Source: Phoronis australis
Lineage: Eukaryota; Phoronida; Phoronidae
Reading direction: 5' to 3'
Length of the DNA: 64,000 bases
Assembly: GCA_002633005.1 (NCBI GenBank)
Contig: NMRA01000120.1
Coordinates: 191,056 to 255,055 of the forward strand
In this document: one piece after another, positions 1 to 12,644 of the stretch
Position numbering within the stretch: the stretch's first letter is position 1
How the letters are laid out: each line of letters starts with the position of its first letter
Notes under the pieces: generated by a model
The model's input: only the letters and a program-made list of their open reading frames with translations
What the model was told of the DNA's origin: nothing
Database searches by the model: none
Translations under genes and position numbers: made by a program

Positions 1-560
1 GCCTACCAGTGTGCCCCCTAGTGGCAATTTTAGTTTTTTACGCTTACCTTTGTATCTTCAAAAGTATTGAACGGATTTTCATGAAATTTGGTATGTAGGC
101 ACCTATTAGTGAGATGACGCTATCCTACTGTTTTCAGATGGATTCGACGTAGTTTGCGCCACCTAGTGGCCATTTTTACTGTTTTCGAGTCTGTATTTTT
201 GCGTCCACCCCTCTATCAACCAAACTGCTCAAAGGATGATTGTGAAAATTGGCGTGTATGTGCTTACTATAAGGAAGACAGCTGACAATGATTTTCAGAC
301 GATTTGGACTACTGTGGCGCCTCCTAGTGGTAGTTTTTTCTTTTTTTTGCGCCCATGGCTGTATCTCCCAAACCGTTTGCAGGATCTTTACTAAATTTAG
401 CAAGTGTATTTATGTGATGTTGACAACGGACGATGACGACTTTAGGATGATTCTGACTACCGGTATGCCTCTAGTGGCAATTTAAGTATTTCACATTGAC
501 CTCTGTATTTTCATAGGTCTTCAGGTGTATACTTTGTGTTACTTCGTGACTATGAAGGAA
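1..560 (-). repeat. CTCF-motif higher-order repeat, array 1
   Basis: Four roughly 150-bp units in minus orientation lie upstream of the first MVP exon seen here, most likely in an MVP intron. Each unit has a core like CCACTAGRKGGC on the minus strand, at 11-25, 156-170, 316-330 and 464-478. Read on the minus strand the flanking sequence types run A-B-C-A, the same order as in the arrays at 28523 and 51500. Between cores the units share text such as TTTCATGAAAT and CTGTATCT. The rest of 560-1205 shows no gene-like signal. Confidence 0.85.
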
Positions 561-1205
561 AAGTTCCAAGTAGAAATTTGTTTCTGGCATTCTAATGCTG
601 TGCTAATCTCGTATGTTGGTAAATTTGTTTTTAATTCTATGTTTCTGTGGTGCTTTAAGCAACTGATGCATAGGATGTGCTTGTATTATGAAGATCACTC
701 ACATTTTGAAACCTAGCCTATTGAGGAGACAATGACCATGCCTTTCCATTTTGCAAAGTACAACATACTACATATATGCCCTCTACTGGCCACTTTATGG
801 TGCCAATAAACAACCCTAGAAGGATACCGTATGCGGTGCAATTGTGGGCGCATTTCAATGCTCTGCGTTGCTCTAGTCTAAATTTTACTAAAAAGACATG
901 GTGACCCAACTAGTGAGAGGTTGATAAAAAGCCCTAAATCAAATTCTACAGACTTTCCGCTGGTAGTAAAAATCCAATGTCTTTAGGCATTTGGCTCAAT
1001 ACACAAATTTGTAGATAAGGTCCTACATAACCTTAAACAGATAGGGCAAGTTGTCACACTTGTGTCAAGTTGTGTCAATTTTAGTTTTTGTCTGCATTTT
1101 CACTTGTGTCTGGAGAAACTTACACCGGAGCATCTGTCCATGTGGACACAACTTTTGACTGGACAGCTCTGATCACATGACTTGGAGGTATTTTTTATGT
1201 TTCAG

Positions 1206-4200
1206 GTTGAGAAGCTTGTCAAACCATTCACCTTGACAAGAGAGGTCGCTTTACATCTAAGTGCGAAACAGACGTTCAAAGACTGTCTTGGTAAAACAAG
1301 AATGGCAGGAGAGGAATGGCTACTGACAAATGAGGACAAAGAGTCCTATATACCTGAGATAGGAGTGGTAAGCTGCAACTTATGTAATTGTTAGGTTTAT
1401 CTTGACAGTAACAAAGTTTTCTTTTTCGAAGAAATATTAATTTAACTTCATTTTCTGTGTGCGGTTGAAGGCAGCACGTCATCATGATTTTATTTTTCAA
1501 TAAGAATTTTTGACAATTCTTTGAAATCTTCTGTAACTACTGTAAGGACCCCAAAAATTCGGATTAATAAGCAACAATTAAAGAATATTTAGACACAATA
1601 TGGCCACAAGTCTTCGTTGTTGTCTTCTAAGATTACAGTCTCTTAAACTGTTGTCTAAAATTTTATCACTTTTAATTCTTTGGTGGTAACAGTACCATAG
1701 TTTTCAAAATAAACTGGACAACGTTAAAATTTGACGTAGATGTGATGCTGCACAAAACTGCAAGGAAATATCCATTTCTTTATGGGTAGAACCCATTTCA
1801 ATTTTGGCTAAATATTGACAAAATCTTGACGTCATGTGTTACTCCGCTTAATTTGTCGAAAAAGCAACTACTTCCTGTTCAGCTCCATTGATTCGCAAAT
1901 AAACAATAAGTGGTGTGGCTCAGTGAGGTAAAAATGCCATTTTAGTGTGTCAAAAAATATCTGCCTGGTAACTGAGTTGTATGATTACAGGACGTATCGT
2001 CTATCAAGACTGTGAAGAGTACTGTCCTAAGGAGGGGACAGTTCTGTGTAGTGTTGAACCCTGTTGACATGGAAACTGGCAAAAATCAACTAGGCAAGAG
2101 GGAACTCAGGAGAGGAGAAACACATTTTTTCCTGCATCCGGGTGAGTGAAATCTTAAGTGTGCACCTTGTAACAGATATCAAGGATGAAAATAACAACTT
2201 CTTAGAGTATGATGCTACGTGTAACAGGAATCTGAAGTTGTTGCAGGTTATTTCCACTTTGTAATTTGTTTATCTAGTGACAACTATCTTTAAACATTCA
2301 ATCCACTTTACAGTTATCTAATATGATTTAAACACACAAATCAAAAATTGGTGTGACTCCTGAAACTAATACACTATATCAGAAGTTGCCCTACCGCCTT
2401 CAGCCAATTGTAAAACAAAAATATCAGTGTTATGTAATGATATTCAGTGTAAATGCTTTAGCTTATCTTGGAAGTACCAATGGTTATGTAATGATATTCA
2501 ATGAAGTACTGTAGCCTATCTTGGAAGTGTCAGTGTTGATGTAATGTTATTCAGTGTAAATACTGGGGACTATCTTGGAAGTATTAGTGGTTATGTAATG
2601 ATATTCAATGTAAGTACTATGGCTTATATTAGAAGCTGACTCAGTTCTCATTCAGTTCTCATTGTCTTTGCAGGTGAGACACTTGAGAAAGGTATTGAAG
2701 CAGCCTACGTGTTGGCTGCAGAGCAGGCGGTTGTGGTGGTGGCTAAGATAGCCTTTGAAGACGACACATTTACTGGTAGGTGGAGCTAGTGCTTGATGAC
2801 CTCATCTGCTGGTATTGTACTGTCTAGTAATCTGGATACAAAAATTAAAAGCTTCATAGGTTATGAACTGTGTGTTGTGTCACCAGTAACAGTGAGCCAG
2901 GCAGTTCCTTAATACTTTGGACCTTAATAATGAAAGTCATAAAATAAGCTGCAATATATTAGCTTGAATAGAAATATCCCTTTGCGTTCTGAGAGGAGGA
3001 TTTTGGGGAATTTTTTGGTTGAGAGGAAGGAAACACTCCCCTCTCCCAGTCGCTATCAGCTCCATCCCCTCAGGCCACCCCTCATCGGCAGTGCACTAAT
3101 AGCCAAGACTAATGTTTGCAGCTGAAGTGATTTTACCTTTAAGAGTATTTTTTGGACTCTATGTGGGGAATTAAGGGCCTTGTCTTTGATAGCAGTTGGT
3201 TTCTATAATCAAAAGTAATGGGAGAGAACACTAAAGGTTATACTGTGGTGGATACTGTACAACCTGTAGGTTTCGTGTGCACTGGTGGTTGTGATACATT
3301 TTTAAAGTTAATCAGGTCAAGTTACTTATCCTCAACTGTAGATTCACCCTATCGTCAGCCTGGAGATCGATGGATGATCACAGGTCCAATAGACTACATC
3401 CCCCCAACTGAGGTGGAGATCATTGACAGGCGACAGGCTATACCTCTCACGAAGAACGAGGGTATCTATGTCAGGGATACACAGTCAGGAATGGTAAACG
3501 CATTTGAACACAACATATATGCACCTGCATGTGCATGTGCTTGTATGCAAAATAAGGCATTCGAGTTTAAGTAGTTGTTTTCTTGATGTTAAATTTAATT
3601 GTTGATGCTTAATTTGTTCAGTATGATACTGTTGTCCTCCCTGAGTTATGATATCCCCGGGTCACCTAGTCACAGCCTGGCCATTGTGAGAGCTGTGAGG
3701 GGGCCATGCCCATACCTAGTTTCAGCTATTGAATATGTTATGTGTTATAAAATTAATCTAAGTTTATCTGTAGGTCAGAGTGTTATGAGGCCATGCTCTT
3801 GCATAGTGTCACCTATTGAATATGTTGTGTGTTATAACATTAATCTAAGTTTATCTGTAGGTCAGAGCTGTTATGAGGCCATGCTCTTACATAGTGTCAC
3901 CTATTGAATATGTTGTGTGTTATAAAACTATCTAAGTTTATCTGTAGGTCAGAGCTGTTATGAGGCTATGCTGTTACATAGTGTCAGCTATTGAATATGT
4001 TGTGTGTTATAAATCTAAGTCTATCTGTAGGTGAGAGCTGTGATGGGGCCATGTTCTTACATGCTGACAGCGTATGAGGAATTATGGGAAAAAGAACTTC
4101 CTGGAAATGTGGGCCTCATGCTAAAGTGAGTTTTATGCCGTATATTTCCTGGTTTTTGCTCCGTAGTAACATCATTTCGCTAAAGTATGTGCCGTGTTAT

Positions 4201-7200
4201 GTGTTGTTTTCTGTTTGAGGTCCCAATTCAACCAAAAACATTAAAGTTCTCGGGTGGCAATAGTTTCCATTGACATAATCATGAAATTGCTTTTAGTTCA
4301 GCTTAGTAGACTGTGTGTGTTCTTTCACACCAATTTACAGTAGAAATTTTGTGAAAAGCTTGTTATGTTCACTGAATTGTTTCTTGTGATTTTGTCTGTA
4401 GGCAAGGAGGTGGTTGTGGTAGTGGTGATATTCGGAAGCTAGCCTACTTTGAGCAGTCTATCGACCCAGCCATGCAGGTGGGTTGTGCGAGTGTTAGAAA
4501 CTCATTAACTTATCAGATGCTTCATATCTGATTTGTTTAATAGAATTGAAGAAATCGTGTCGCGTATCAAAGCGCAGTGGACCACCAAAGTGTTGTTTAA
4601 CCAAATACGTCTTATCAAATCTTGTCACATATCAAAGCACAATGGACCGCCATGGTGTTATACAATCAAATACGTCATATAAAATCTTGCCAGTCTCAGT
4701 TGCTTTATCTAAGTGTGAAATTTCAGAAACAAGACGGGGATTGTTGCGATATGATTTTGTCTGTTTCTTTCACTGGTTACTTGGAAGTTTCCTGTAACCA
4801 TGTTAATAGTGAAATGACGTGCACAACTTTACTCAATGCCCACCCTCCCCTAATTAAACTTATTACGCCGATGTCCAGTAATGAATGTACCTTTCTTTGT
4901 CTTCCAACTTCACGGGAACTTGTCATGCACCTGAATATTATTTATATTGCTTTGTTGTGGGCTGGGCCTATGACCTTTATTACAGAAATAAAAGTGACAA
5001 GTATTTCATTATGATACACTTGTGGATGTGATAATACAGTCTTGTGTGTGAACTTTGTATTTACCATTTGCATCCAAAAGTATGTGTAATTTATTATGTG
5101 TAGCTTTGCTCAGTCATTTTCCTTCTTGTGCTGTTTAAACAGTTTTTCAAGCAGTCGGTGCACTCAATTCCCAACAAACAATCCTCATATCTTCTGACAG
5201 AGGTTTTCAGAGAGCACCTTCGTTCATTTCACTCAGAGAGCGCCTTCGTTCATTTCACCTTTGTCTCCTCCTTTCTATGACAGGAGCGCGACAAGACCCG
5301 CGTTGTCACCTACAGGTGCCCTAGTAACACAGCCGTTCAGGTGTACAACTATAAGCACAAGACTGCTCGTGTAATATTTGGGCCAGACCTCATCATTCTC
5401 GGACCTCATGAAAACTTCAATGTTCTTAGTCTCAGTGGTAAGGCCTATTTAATGCTATTTTTCTCCTGTTGTGCACAGAAGTGCGTTAGGACGAACCACA
5501 TACTGGTTGCAATGACTCAATAAAATTCAGTTTTAATTTTGACTCTGTTAAGAATGTCGTGTTATTGTCTTTGTATTGTTTGTAATAATTTGTGAATTTT
5601 TTATAAATTTAAAGTTGTCCGACAAATTTGTTCGAAGTCCAGTTATTTACATTTTGAGAATCCATTATGACTGTTTTATGAGCAGATTAATGGAAAAACA
5701 ATGTGTCGAACATCCCTTCAGTGTCATTACCACCATAACTTACAAACACCGTGGCAGCGCCATGTATTCCAATAATTTCTGTGCAAATAATGACCTTGAA
5801 ACCTTACCTTATAAACACGGCTCACAGACTCTCAAACATAGCTTTCAGATCTTTAATCTTAGTGGGCAGACTCACAAAACATGGCTTAAGTTCCCTGCTG
5901 ATTCCCAAACTGGTGCTCGGACTAATGAGTGTAGCCACGTGGACTCCATGTTGGTGTACTATGTTAGGTGTTTGTGAGTTGTGAACTATGTTTTGGGGTG
6001 CGTAATCCATGATTTACTAGTCCTACACTAAGTTTGGCAGTCTGTACACTGTGTTTGTGATTCAGTGAACTTGGCTTTGTTTGTACCCTAGAGCTCTGTT
6101 TAAAAGTTAAGATACATGTTCATGAGAGCGACAGTTGTCGCCATGTAGTTTTCACCCCTTGATGATCTTAAAGAAAGTTCAAAGTTTGTTTTTTTAAACA
6201 AAATTAAAAGACCTTCTTACTTCCAAACAGCATTCACTTCTCGCTGTTCTTGTATTTCATGGTCCAGTGGCGTTGCTTGTTTCAGCTGGAAAACCTAAGA
6301 AGCCCAATGCACTGCAGTCTTTGTGCTTGATGCTTGGTCCTGACTTCATGTCAGATATCATTGAGGTAACCTCATGTTCACAGTCTTGCATTTTGTAAGT
6401 AAAATACAATAAAACTGGCACAAGTCGGACCTAACCGTACCAAGAGATTTTGTCTGAGTATGGTGAAATCTGATTTAACTAAAAGCCTGCAAGTGCTCAG
6501 ACTAGAACAAAATGTATCAGCAAACTTTGTCCTAGTTATTTGAAATTCTAAGATTCGCTAAAAGACAATTGAAGATCATTGTTTGTTGATGACATATCTG
6601 AAGATTTTAGGGATGTGATCTAAATTATTCACTCTTAGTTATTAAACGATACATATTAAATTGTTTTTTGTTTTTATCTTGCCAGACCAAATATCAAGAA
6701 TACAGCACGTCCATAAGTTAGATACAATTGGACAATGAGGTTAATTTCCTAATAAGTTGAAATCTGTCTTAAAGTTATCTGAAGGGCTGAGTGCATGAAC
6801 TAATTACAACCTCACTTTGGAATTTTGTTTCAGTTCAATGAAGATCTGACTTATGCGTGTTCAACTTATAAGAGTTTTGCTCACTATTTAAAAGCACACA
6901 ATGTTGTTTTATATGATATAAATTAAATTTTAGCCCTTCAAGAACATCAGTATTTAATAGCAAGACATCTTCCATCTGGGCCTGTTTATCGAAGTGCTGA
7001 TAGCCAAAAGTTGTTTTTTTTACTTTGGCCTTTTGTCTGCTCCTGAACTGGCTTCAATCAGATCTTTTCGCTTCGAGTTGGAGACAGAGTTTCTGAGTTT
7101 TAGCTTAAAAACGGGCTAAACCATCAGTAGATTAATTTTTAGCCAAAAGACAATAGACTTTGACAAACAGCCCCCCCCCTCCCCTGTGTGTATTCCTTGC

Positions 7201-10200
7201 TGATCCAATGATCAAATAACGACTATTCGTCAAAGGTGGAGACGTCAGATCATGCGAGACTGCAGGTTAAACTGGCCTTCAACAACCATTTTGAATGGAC
7301 AGCTGGGGATGCTGAGTCAGAGGCCAAGATATTCTCCGTGCCTGACTTCATTGGGTTTGCTTGCAGACAAGTGGGTGAGACTCGATTCAGTTTTGACTTT
7401 GATAATCCCTTATGACTTATCCACAAAAATCACTTGTAATTTTTTATTCTTCGAAGGCTACCGTATTAAGTGATTATATCGTTAAATGATTGCTTAAAAT
7501 TATGTCAATCGAAAATTTATTTTGCAATAGCTATTCTGTACGAACCATGCAAATGATGATGACAATTTTTTCTCAACTTTTGCTTTTGTTTTATAAAAAT
7601 CATGCCTGCCATTTTTGAGTGCCAGACTGTAGTCAAGTATTTGCTGTACTGTAGGTAATGAGAGTCACTGACCTTCAATGAAATCCACGATAAGATAACC
7701 AACACACACTGGCATGTGTCTTTGTGCATTTAGAAATATACAAGCTCACCGTAGATTAAGTTTTTCACATCTGTACGCCATTCCCAACAGCCATGCTGCA
7801 TACAGCACATTATTTATTAAGGCCACCTTCAGGAATAACAAGTTCAAATTTCCGACAGTTTTATAGTGGTGTTGTTCAAAGGAGTGAACGGATTCTGCAG
7901 TGCACTGTTAAGAACCCTCATCACACAAGAGATCAAGAACAGTTGATTTTCATGCAAGTACGGTTGTCTGCCATGACTGCATTCTGCAGACACTTGAAAC
8001 TTGTGAGAACGCAATAAGTCTTTGCGAGATATCACAAAGCACATGATCACGTTTCCAGTTTTTTTCATAAGTGTCTTAGGTCTATGGAGCGTGCTCCAGA
8101 TGAATCATTTGGCAATTTTGTTGTTTTCACCACAGTCTGTTATCTTCTGGCAGGAAGTAGAATAAGGGGTCAGGTTGCTTTGACAACATTTGACGATTTC
8201 CATCGGCATTCCGCTCAGATTATCAAGATGGCTGTGTTTGGACTAGATGCTGCAGGGAAGCCAAGCTCCAAGCTTGTGTTTGAAGCTAACAATCTAGTAA
8301 GTGTGGTTGGTTGAAACTGTTATTTAAGGTAGGATGCTACCAACAGTGGGTTTCTTCTGTTTTTATTATCAAATCTTGACGAAAGTTGTAAACAAATTTT
8401 TTGTACTCAAGGTGTAGGCTATTTCAGTGATTGAATCAACATAACGTGAAGTTCCATAATGAAAAAATCTTTTACAACTAGTCCGCCATTGGTCAATAAC
8501 AACATTATCTTTTTGTTTATTTTCAAGGAACTTATCAAGCACCATGTTTATTATTTTACATTGTTTATTTGTTAACTAATTTATTCTATTTTCAGTATTG
8601 AGTTCCGTTCATATTTTATTTTAACATCAAAAGTTACAGAGAAAATTGCTCACTGGTGAAATTTAGTTTGCTTTTCTCCGAGGCAGAAGTATAAGCTGCT
8701 CATTTATGTCAGACATTTTCTTTTTGTTCTCAGGTTGTTACTAGCGTTGACGTTCAAAGTATCGAACCTGTAGATTTGAAGATGAGAGACAGTCTGCTCA
8801 AGTCTGTGCAGATGGCCATCGAGATCTCCACAAAGTACGTCATCATCTGCCATCTGTAGTTATTATCTCATATCGTCTGCTTTCATCACGATCTGTAATG
8901 GTGAATACAGGTCTCTTCTAAGACATAATGACTTCCATGTGATTTGCATTACCGGGTAGATTTGATTTTATTTAGTGTGTTGTAACACACAGTAGAATTT
9001 AAAAAAATGTTTATAAGGGAAAAATACAATGTACAATTAATGTTTTAACTTTAAAGTGCAGAAAGCACATAGAAGCGTCACATCTTGGCTTACTACGGAT
9101 TAAGTTAAGATGTTGTTATGGCTGCCAATTTACAAGCTTGACGGCACTGTGAAAGTATTGTGTCAGCTTGTTCAGTGATTCCAGGTTTTGTAGTGCTCCT
9201 GCTTTAAAAGGTTTGCTCACTCGTAATATTCCAATCTCAAAGATTTGAGCCAAATGTACACATTAAAACTCATCGAAATGTACCTTGTTTAGAAGGATTT
9301 AACATACAAACTTCCGTGTCCTGATTTTACTTAATGTTTGTATGTCCACCCTGGTTACAAAGATCTACAGATTAATGTCCTTTGATGTATGTTGTAATGA
9401 GGTTGGACTGAGCCACTAATTTGGCTACAGCGAACTTCGCTTACAAAAAATATTGAAAATGTCCCTTTGCAATTTGGTCTATTGTTTTGGCAGAAAATTT
9501 CACTGTGTCATTAAGCATTCCTATATTTTGACAGCATGTAGCTTACAGGGGTCCTGGATTTGGAGAACCAGTTTGATGCCTGTTATTCAGTGGAGAAAAC
9601 TGGTTCTCAAGATACAGGACCCCTGTAAGTGACTACTACCTTTTTGACACATATAATCTTTTCACAGCTCTGTAGAGAGAGCTGCAGCCCATGAAGCGAG
9701 GCGACTAGAGCAGGTTGCCAAGGGAACGCTGGAAAGGCAGAAAGTCATAAATGAGAAAGAGGCTGAGAAGCAGCGGTCAAAGCTGTTTGAGCTACGAGCT
9801 GTGACGGCAGCTGTAGAGTCGACGGGGCAGGCTAAGGCTGAGGCTGAAGCTAGGAAGGAGAAGACACTAATTGAGTGTCAGAGTGAAATTGAAGGTCAGT
9901 GTGGAAATAATGAATAGAGTATCAGTCTAGGATGAAACTGTTGGTTGTGTGAAAACAATTGATAGTTTCCAAGTGAAACTTCAAGGTTTGTGTGGAAACG
10001 ATTGATAGTGTCCAAGTGAAACTTTAAGTTCTGTGTAGAAACTATTGATAGTGTCCGAGTGAAATTTGAAGGTCGGTGTGGAAACGATTGATGGCGTCCA
10101 GGTGAAATTTAAAGGTCTGTGTGGAAATAATCATTGCAATATCAGAGTGAAATCAAGACTTTGTGTGGAAGCAATTGGAGGATACCAGAGTGAAATAGTT

Positions 10201-11527
10201 TGTGTGATAGCAATTAGTAGCATGTTAGAGTGAAACTGAAGGTCAGTGTGGAAATCATGATTGATTGAATGTTGGGGTGAAAGTCAGTGAATGTTGAAAT
10301 TGAGAAAATGGTAGAGTGAAATTGAAGGAGTGTTATTGTGAAAAACAAGTAGCAATTGATAGAATGTCTAGTCAAGAATGAATTTTCAGGTCAGTGTGGA
10401 AGTGAGTTCATTGATACTGGGAAATTGAAAGTACCAAAATTGTGATTAATAATTAATGTCAGAGTAAGAAGGGGTGACGGCATTGTTGAAACAAAACTCA
10501 TTTAAACACAGGTTAGAGAACAAACTTGAATGTCATTGAAACTGACACCAATCATTGGTAATATGTCAGAGTGAAACTGAAGGTCAGTCATAACATTATG
10601 AGTGATAAATGTTAGAGCGAAATTGAAGGACAGGACAGCAACATTTTGATACTAGAAAGAGTAAAATTGAAGGCCAGTGATAAACTAGAAAGATTCATAG
10701 AATGTCAGAGTTTTGAAACCTAAATTTCAGAAGTGTACCGGGTTGTAGAAGCCAAAATTTTGTTTTGCCACTGCCTGGAGAACTACCACCTGCAAGTGTG
10801 TGATTTAGATTCATGTTATTGTCTCTTTTCAGCCGCCAAATTGAAAGCTCGGGCAGCAGAAATTGAGTTTTATGCTGAATTGGAAACACAAAACATGGTA
10901 AGCATTTTATAAAGTTGGCATCACATTCTTATAAAGTCTGACTAAAATGGGGGATGGAACCTTCTTAAATTAACACACAGATTTGTTTTAGTTTCCCAAG
11001 TCTGTCTAACGTATATTTTTCATTTCAGTTGAGACTAGCAGAACTTTCATTTCACAAGGAGCAGAATACCCTTGAAGTTGAAAAAACACGACGGCTGACT
11101 CAGATTGAGGTAACATAGCTTGTGAACTTAAACTAGGTGTGCATCTCACTGTGGTGAAAATAGTTTTAGTTTTTAGTTGCGAAATCACCGTTATATTAAT
11201 ATTATAATATACTGAAGAGAATCTGTAGTCGATTCAACATCCAATTGTATCGTTCAGAGTGTGTTATGTCGAGATGTTCTGTGCTCTTTGTTACCTGTTA
11301 TTTTTTGTTTACATTTGAATTTCATTTGACTTCAGGTGGATAAACTAAGCAAGACAGTGAACTCGCTTGGCTCTGACACCATAGCAGCGGTTGCCAATGC
11401 TGGCCCAGAAACACAGGCAAAGATGCTGGGGAGTCTTGGACTAAAGTCGGTTCTGTTCACCGACGGTAATAATCCAATTAATCTGTTCAACACTGCCGAA
11501 GGGCTGGTCCCTTCTCAGGTTCGCTGA
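1206..11527 (+). CDS. MVP: Major vault protein (MVP), 3' two-thirds of the gene, 15 exons
   Basis: MVP is the main shell protein of the cytoplasmic vault ribonucleoprotein. Exons, all in phase: 1206-1367, 1991-2141, 2674-2775, 3342-3493, 4031-4125, 4402-4477, 5284-5437, 6286-6365, 7236-7374, 8154-8296, 8734-8834, 9668-9894, 10833-10897, 11029-11109, 11336-11527 (TGA). They encode 639 residues in the window. Exons 1-7 give the later MVP repeat domains ([33 protein letters not shown]). Exons 8-11 give the SPFH-like shoulder ([28 protein letters not shown]). Exons 12-14 give the charged cap helix ([21 protein letters not shown]). The last exon carries [11 protein letters not shown] and [11 protein letters not shown] and stops soon after, without the longer tail of vertebrate MVP. 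By comparison with human MVP roughly 200 N-terminal residues are encoded upstream of the window. Exon 9 has a weak acceptor (CAAAG, pyrimidine-poor); its donor was chosen by phase (AGTGG|GTGAGA). Confidence 0.96.
2429..2635 (+). repeat. 54-bp minisatellite, 4 copies, in an MVP intron
   Basis: Four imperfect copies are marked by ATGTAATG at 2432, 2486, 2539 and 2593, a period of 53-54 bp. Each copy ends in a version of CTTATCTTGGAAGT. The array ends about 40 bases before the acceptor of the MVP exon at 2674. Confidence 0.85.
3686..4070 (+). repeat. Tandem repeat made from an MVP intron/exon boundary (5 copies, last one functional)
   Basis: Copies begin at 3686, 3774, 3861, 3948 and 4031 (periods 88, 87, 87, 83). 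From the second copy on, each is preceded by an acceptor-like TTTATCTGTAG or CTATCTGTAG. All continue into a version of GTGAGAGCTGTGATGGGGCC, the first bases of the real exon at 4031. Copies 1-4 decay after about 35 bases of exon-like sequence and run back into intron sequence (AATATGTTGTGTGTTATAA). Only the last copy opens into a conserved MVP exon. Confidence 0.9.
5204..5262 (+). repeat. Two-copy 27-bp tandem repeat in an MVP intron
   Basis: Two near-identical copies of a unit containing CAGAGAGCRCCTTCGTTCAT lie just upstream of the acceptor of the MVP exon at 5284. Only two copies are present. Confidence 0.75.
6978..7173. mobile_element. Small TIR element (MITE-like) in an MVP intron
   Basis: The left end GGGCCTGTTTATCGAAG is answered by TTGACAAACAGCCC at the right, giving inverted ends of the GGGCCTGTTT type around about 200 bp without coding potential. 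A C-run follows the right end, and the weak acceptor of the MVP exon at 7236 lies about 60 bp further on. No clear target-site duplication was seen. Confidence 0.5.
9542..9629. mobile_element. 88-bp fold-back element in an MVP intron
   Basis: Left arm CTTACAGGGGTCCTG plus GGAGAACCAGTTT is mirrored by right arm AAACTGGTTCTC plus CAGGACCCCTGTAAG. This gives a stem of about 33 bp with few mismatches and a loop of about 22 nt. Related sequences occur at 37360, 38195 and 42025 in this window, so this is a dispersed family. Confidence 0.8.
9872..10735 (+). repeat. About 45-bp degenerate minisatellite built on an MVP exon end and its 5' splice site
   Basis: The real exon end at 9894 reads CAGAGTGAAATTGAAG followed by the donor GTCAGTGTGG. 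About 15-18 diverged copies of this exon-end plus donor block follow through the intron, each spaced about 43-50 bp. Good matches lie near 10070, 10235, 10320, 10565 and 10615. Most copies keep GAGTGAAA, and many keep the AAGGTCAGTG-type junction. Confidence 0.8.
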
Positions 11528-12101
11528 TTGGTTTGCAGTAAACAAACGCATCATATGTACGTCTAGGTTTTTTGAAGCAATATGAATTGCAGTTAGTGTT
11601 ATGACGACAACTATTTAATATTGTTTTTCTACAATTGTTTCCAATAAGTCGGCAAGATTAATTCAGCTTAGTTTGTGAATATTATGCAGAAAACTACAGA
11701 AAGTTGGTCATGCCTTTGAAATCCGTGCACAACTCATTAAGATTACTGTTTTTCTGCAATAGTTTTCAAATTAGTCGACAAAATTTTTAGAAACTTAACT
11801 GAAAATGTTTGCATCGAAATTTTGTTTCTTGACGAGATATTTCACTTACTGTAGTCCTTGTGGTTTACCCTGTGTTAATGTTTGTGATACTCGCTATTTT
11901 TACCTAGTAATTTTACTAATATTGGATGTGATTCTTGAATACGGCAGGGTAACGTTATCTTAGTCCCAGTTATAACTTGGTGATCAACTGCATTAATCAC
12001 TTTTATTGAAATTCATGAGAAAGGATACGTCTTGGAACTTTGGTGTGCAACACAACTGGTTCAAAATTGTTAGGCATCACTTTGAAAAATCTTTTTTCTG
12101 T

Positions 12102-12107
12102 AATAAA
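12102..12107 (+). terminator. Candidate poly(A) signal for MVP
   Basis: AATAAA lies about 575 bases after the MVP stop codon. A second AATAAA is at 12452-12457. Both lie in the AT-rich stretch before the convergent GATD3 gene, so either could end the MVP transcript. Choosing between them needs 3' end data. Confidence 0.4.
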
Positions 12108-12567
12108 TAAGTGATCATTGAGATGTTAAAAAAATAACTGACACGATATTACAGTATTTATGGGTGGCAGTAGGTACATACATTATTTTTTCAGAATTTA
12201 TTGCCAAACCATTTTCAAGCCAATATTAAGTATTAATATTATGTGATTAATATTTTATTTAAATGGAGTGTATTTATTAAATACAAAAGTCAATGTGTAT
12301 TCAACTTTATTCCTTGGTTAGCAAATGAACAAATGTTCACAGGAGCATATGACCTTCCTATGCATGCTTAAACACTCTCTGAAAATACATACTGCATGTT
12401 TATATCCACTGAGAAATGTGCACAGCAAATACCAATGTTTCAATTGGCAGCAATAAATAACAACACACCAAAAACTTGGTCAAGTTCTACAGATTCAAGA
12501 ATCTCGTGAAGAAAGCTAGTGTGAGCATGTTGTTCACTCTAGTAATACATGGCGATATGTCTACAAG

Positions 12568-12644
12568 CTCATGGGCAGTGCAGCACTGAAATAAGTGGGG
12601 GGCTATAGCCCCCCCCCCCAGCCCCCTATGGTGCACCGCCCATG
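12568..12644. mobile_element. Short fold-back element with GC-rich centre
   Basis: Ends CATGGGCAGTGCA and TGCACCGCCCATG form an inverted repeat around a GGGGGGCTATAGCCCCCC palindrome. It resembles the end structure of degenerate hAT-like or fold-back repeats. No coding sequence. Confidence 0.5.

Noticed and set aside
3686-3990. Upstream exon-like copies before the MVP exon at 4031 as extra exons
   Set aside because: They keep only the first about 35 bases of the exon and then run into stops or intron-like sequence. MVP is complete without them.
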